Part shown: in pieces, positions 42,535 through 45,230 of the stretch
How the letters are laid out: each line of letters opens with the position of its first letter
Position numbering within the stretch: position 1 is the first letter of the stretch
Origin: Comamonadaceae bacterium
Lineage (GTDB): Bacteria; Pseudomonadota; Gammaproteobacteria; Burkholderiales; Burkholderiaceae_C
Direction of reading: 5' to 3'
DNA: 45,230 nt
Assembly (NCBI GenBank): GCA_011391745.1
Contig: JAABPX010000031.1
Span: 1-45,230 of the forward strand
Program-made: the position numbers and the translations under genes
The notes under the pieces: generated by a model
Told to the model about the DNA's origin: nothing
Database searches by the model: none
What the model saw: the letters and a program-made list of their open reading frames with translations, nothing else

Positions 42535-45230
42535 ATGAAACGCATGTTGATCAATGCCACGCAAGCCGAAGAGCGTCGCTTGGCCATTGTCGATGGACAA
42601 AAACTCCTCGACTACGAAATCGAAATCGAAGGGCGCGAACAGCGCAAAGGCAACATCTACAAAGCCGTGGTCACTCGCGTCGAGCCCTCCTTGGAGGCCT
42701 GTTTCGTGGACTACGGTGAAGAGCGCCACGGCTTTTTGCCCTTCAAAGAAATCTCGCGCCAGTACTTCCAGGGCAACACCTCACCCTCGCAAGCCCGCAT
42801 TCAAGATGTGATTAAGGAAGGCCAGGAGCTGCTGATTCAGGTTGAAAAAGAAGAGCGCGGCAACAAAGGCGCTGCGCTGACCACCTTCGTCAGTCTGGCG
42901 GGACGCTACGTTGTGCTGATGCCCAACAACCCGCGCGGCGGTGGCGTGAGCCGCCGCATCGAAGGCGAAGACCGACAAGAACTCAAACAGGCCTTGGACC
43001 AGCTTGAATACCCCAATGGCATGAGCATCATTGCCCGCACCGCCGGTATTGGCCGCGAAGCCGCCGAGCTGCAGTGGGACTTGAACTACCTGCTCAAGTT
43101 GTGGACCGCCATCGACGGCGCAGCCCAAGGCGGCAAAGGCGCTTATCTGATTTACCAAGAATCGAGCTTGGTGATCCGCGCCATCCGCGACTACTTCAAC
43201 GGTGACATCGGCGAGATCCTGATCGACACCGACGACATCTTCGAGCAAGCGCACCAGTTCATGAGTCACGTCATGCCCGAGCATGGCCACCGCGTCAAGC
43301 GCTACCGCGACGACGCCCCGCTCTTCAGCCGCTTCCAGATCGAGCACCAGATCGAAACCGCTTACAGCCGCATCGTGCAGCTGCCCAGCGGTGGTGCCAT
43401 CGTGATCGACCAAACCGAGGCTTTGGTGGCCGTCGACGTGAACTCCGCGCGCGCCATCAAAGGTGGCGATATCGAAGAGACCGCCACCCGCACCAACCTA
43501 GAAGCCGCTGATGAAGTGGCTCGCCAAGCGCGCTTGCGCGACTTGGGTGGTCTGATCGTGATCGACTTCATCGACATGGAGGAGAGCAAGAACCGCCGCG
43601 AAGTGGAAAACCGCTTGCGCGACGCCTTGCGCCAAGACCGTGCTCGGGTGCAGTTCAGCACCATCAGCAAATTCGGCCTGCTCGAAATGAGCCGCCAGCG
43701 CTTGAAGCCCATGCTCAGCGAGGGTGCGTCTATCCCCTGCCCCCGTTGCGGTGGCTCGGGACACATTCGCGACACCGAAAGCTCAGCGCTGCAAATTTTG
43801 CGCGTCATTCAAGAAGAGTCGCTCAAAGACAGCACGGCCGCTGTGTTTGTGCAAGTGCCGGTGGAGGTCGCCAGCTTCTTGCTCAACGAAAAGCGCACCG
43901 AAATCACGAAAATCGAACTTAAGCAGCGCATCAATGTGCTGCTCGTGCCCAACAAAGCGCTGGACACGCCCAACTACAAACTCGAACGCCTCAAACACGA
44001 CGACCCCCGTTTGGACAACCTCGATGTCAGCTACAAACTGGCCGAAGAGATCGAGGACCCAACAACCGTCACGCGCCGTTCGCAAGAGCCCACCAACAAA
44101 CAAACACCGGTCATCAAAGGCGTGTTGCCCGATGCGCCCGCGCCAATGGTCACACCCAAACCAGTGGTCAAAGCGGGAGCAATGCCTCGAACCCATGCAA
44201 AGACGCCAGCCAAGACCACCGGCACCGGTTTCTTTGGGTGGATCAAGAACCTCTTGGGTTTGGATACCACGCCCGCACCCAAAACCCCCGAACGCAAAAG
44301 CCCGCATGCCAAAGACAACCGCCCTGCTGAGCGTGCGGATGGACGGCGGGACAGTGGCCGTGGTCGAAGTGGTGGGCGCGAGGGCCGCAACGAACCCCGC
44401 TCGGTCAACCGCGAAGGCCGTGGTGAGCGCACCGACCGCAACGCCGAAGTTCGCGACAAGCGCGAAACCCGAGAGCCGCGTGAACCCCGCGAAGGTCGTG
44501 AAAACAACCGTCGCCGGGACCCTTCGCGTGAACCCACCGAAGTGACGGCGACAACCGCCAACGAAGTGGCCAACGCACCCAACAACATCGAAAACAACGA
44601 CGCTCGACGGGAACGCCGAGGACGCGGCGAACGCCCCTCTTCACGCCGCCCAGAAACCCCTGTTGCGGCTCCCGCAACACAAAGCAGCGATGCCCCAACC
44701 GTGGCCACTGGTGAGGAACTTGCCGACGGGGAACAACACCCCCGCAACCGTGAGCGACGCAGCCGCGACCGTTATGGACGCGATCGCCGCGACCGTGCAC
44801 CCCGTGAAAACAGCGACGAAAGCCAAGACACCCCCGTCGCCGCGGTTGCACCCGAGGTCATCGTCAGTGCCACCAGTGTGAGCCATGAAGCACCGGCAAG
44901 AAGTTATTTCGACTTGGCCAACAACAACACCTCACCGCGCAGCGCACCCGATGTGCCGTCGGTTGTGCCCACCACGACACCCGCACCTGCGAAGGTTGTG
45001 GCTGAGACCCAAGCAGTGCAAGCCATGCCCCAAGTCACCGCCTACACCCTGTCGATCGACGACATGATGGGTGTGGCCCAAGCAGCGGGTTTGCAGTGGG
45101 TGTTATCGGATGCAGAAAAAGTCCGTCAAGCCCAAACCGCGATGGACAACACACCCAAGCCGGTGCATGTGGCCCGTCAACCCAAACCGCCTGTTGTGAT
45201 CGACAACGGTCCGCTGGTGTTGGTTGAAAC
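42535..45230 (+). CDS. rne: Ribonuclease E (3' end outside window)
   Basis: Endoribonuclease and scaffold of the RNA degradosome; about 898 codons are visible and the frame is still open at the window edge. It begins MKRMLINATQAEERRLAIVD. An S1 domain (about 35-120) precedes the 5'-sensor and RNase H/DNase I-like regions; metal-binding acidic residues are in VAVDVNSARA (Asp near 301) and IVIDFIDMEE (near 344). The zinc-link is CPRCGG (Cys near 402 and 405). FFGWIKNLLG near 565 resembles the amphipathic membrane-anchor helix. From ~580 the protein is disordered, with Arg/Glu/Asp-rich repeats (GREGRNEPRSVNREG) for RNA and partner binding. Confidence 0.95.
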   Translation, partial: MKRMLINATQAEERRLAIVDGQKLLDYEIEIEGREQRKGNIYKAVVTRVEPSLEACFVDYGEERHGFLPFKEISRQYFQGNTSPSQARIQDVIKEGQELLIQVEKEERGNKGAALTTFVSLAGRYVVLMPNNPRGGGVSRRIEGEDRQELKQALDQLEYPNGMSIIARTAGIGREAAELQWDLNYLLKLWTAIDGAAQGGKGAYLIYQESSLVIRAIRDYFNGDIGEILIDTDDIFEQAHQFMSHVMPEHGHRVKRYRDDAPLFSRFQIEHQIETAYSRIVQLPSGGAIVIDQTEALVAVDVNSARAIKGGDIEETATRTNLEAADEVARQARLRDLGGLIVIDFIDMEESKNRREVENRLRDALRQDRARVQFSTISKFGLLEMSRQRLKPMLSEGASIPCPRCGGSGHIRDTESSALQILRVIQEESLKDSTAAVFVQVPVEVASFLLNEKRTEITKIELKQRINVLLVPNKALDTPNYKLERLKHDDPRLDNLDVSYKLAEEIEDPTTVTRRSQEPTNKQTPVIKGVLPDAPAPMVTPKPVVKAGAMPRTHAKTPAKTTGTGFFGWIKNLLGLDTTPAPKTPERKSPHAKDNRPAERADGRRDSGRGRSGGREGRNEPRSVNREGRGERTDRNAEVRDKRETREPREPREGRENNRRRDPSREPTEVTATTANEVANAPNNIENNDARRERRGRGERPSSRRPETPVAAPATQSSDAPTVATGEELADGEQHPRNRERRSRDRYGRDRRDRAPRENSDESQDTPVAAVAPEVIVSATSVSHEAPARSYFDLANNNTSPRSAPDVPSVVPTTTPAPAKVVAETQAVQAMPQVTAYTLSIDDMMGVAQAAGLQWVLSDAEKVRQAQTAMDNTPKPVHVARQPKPPVVIDNGPLVLVE

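Noticed and set aside
43724..44545. 273-codon overlapping plus-strand frame inside rne
   Set aside because: Out-of-frame shadow in the repetitive Arg-rich part of rne; no independent start signal.
44230..44850. Arg/Glu/Asp-rich repeats in rne as a DNA repeat or CRISPR-like array
   Set aside because: The repeats are imperfect, follow the reading frame and match the disordered RNA-binding tail of RNase E; no regular spacer pattern is present anywhere in the window.

Overview
The window looks like a stretch of a betaproteobacterial chromosome, most likely Burkholderiales, family Comamonadaceae (a Limnohabitans-, Rhodoferax- or Curvibacter-like genome). This rests on gene order (asd-fimV-truA-trpF-trpB-trpA-accD; rpoE-rseA-rseB-mucD next to lepA-lepB-rnc-era-recO-pdxJ-acpS; rne/rluC followed by HAD phosphatase-Rieske-sppA), on a single bifunctional SpoT/Rsh beside rpoZ, and on an H-NS of the Burkholderiales type. 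The family is inferred from these features; no database was searched.

Layout. 1-1810 is the right-hand edge of an integrated element: a P4-type tyrosine integrase reading leftwards, a tandem 10-bp repeat upstream of its start, and a displaced 3' part of a tRNA-Ser(UGA) gene (1755-1810) as the attachment site. The core chromosome then begins with tRNA-Arg(ACG) and greB. A leftward block follows (spoT; rpoZ, gmk, yicC), then a rightward block (rph-rdgB-hemW, with 4-nt overlaps). Next is asd behind a 254-bp leader, then fimV, truA, trpF, trpB, trpA, accD and a Lon-N-terminal-domain protein. From 17.6 to 35.5 kb nearly everything reads leftwards: lepA-lepB-rnc-era-recO-pdxJ-acpS-nagZ; the envelope-stress unit rpoE-rseA-rseB-mucD with a YgfX-like membrane protein upstream; and the lipid-synthesis cluster rpmF-plsX-fabH-fabD-fabG-acpP-fabF. 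After yceD, maf and a tetrapyrrole-methylase-family gene read rightwards, then galU, sppA, a Rieske protein, a HAD phosphatase, hns and rluC read leftwards. rne starts at 42535 behind a long leader and runs off the right edge.

How the genes work together. Themes are fatty-acid and phospholipid synthesis (accD, fab genes, plsX, acpP, acpS), tryptophan synthesis, RNA maturation and decay (rne, rnc, rph, yicC, rluC, truA), stringent response (spoT, gmk, rpoZ), and envelope stress and protein export (rpoE system, mucD, lepB, sppA).

The most notable non-textbook signal is upstream of asd. A 33-codon reading frame ends in Ile-Thr-Thr-Lys-Thr-Thr-Thr-Ile-Lys-Gly-stop, that is, in end products of the pathway asd feeds. 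It appears to start almost at the transcription start. It is followed by an 8-nt perfect complement of the asd Shine-Dalgarno sequence, and the end of the leader frame copies part of that sequence. This fits a ribosome-mediated attenuator acting on translation of asd. A second region worth attention is the 470-bp gap between mucD and lepA. It holds a perfect intrinsic-terminator hairpin only 12 nt before the lepA start codon, two DnaA-box-like sites, a 26-bp near-palindrome and what looks like the 5' end of a tRNA-Leu.
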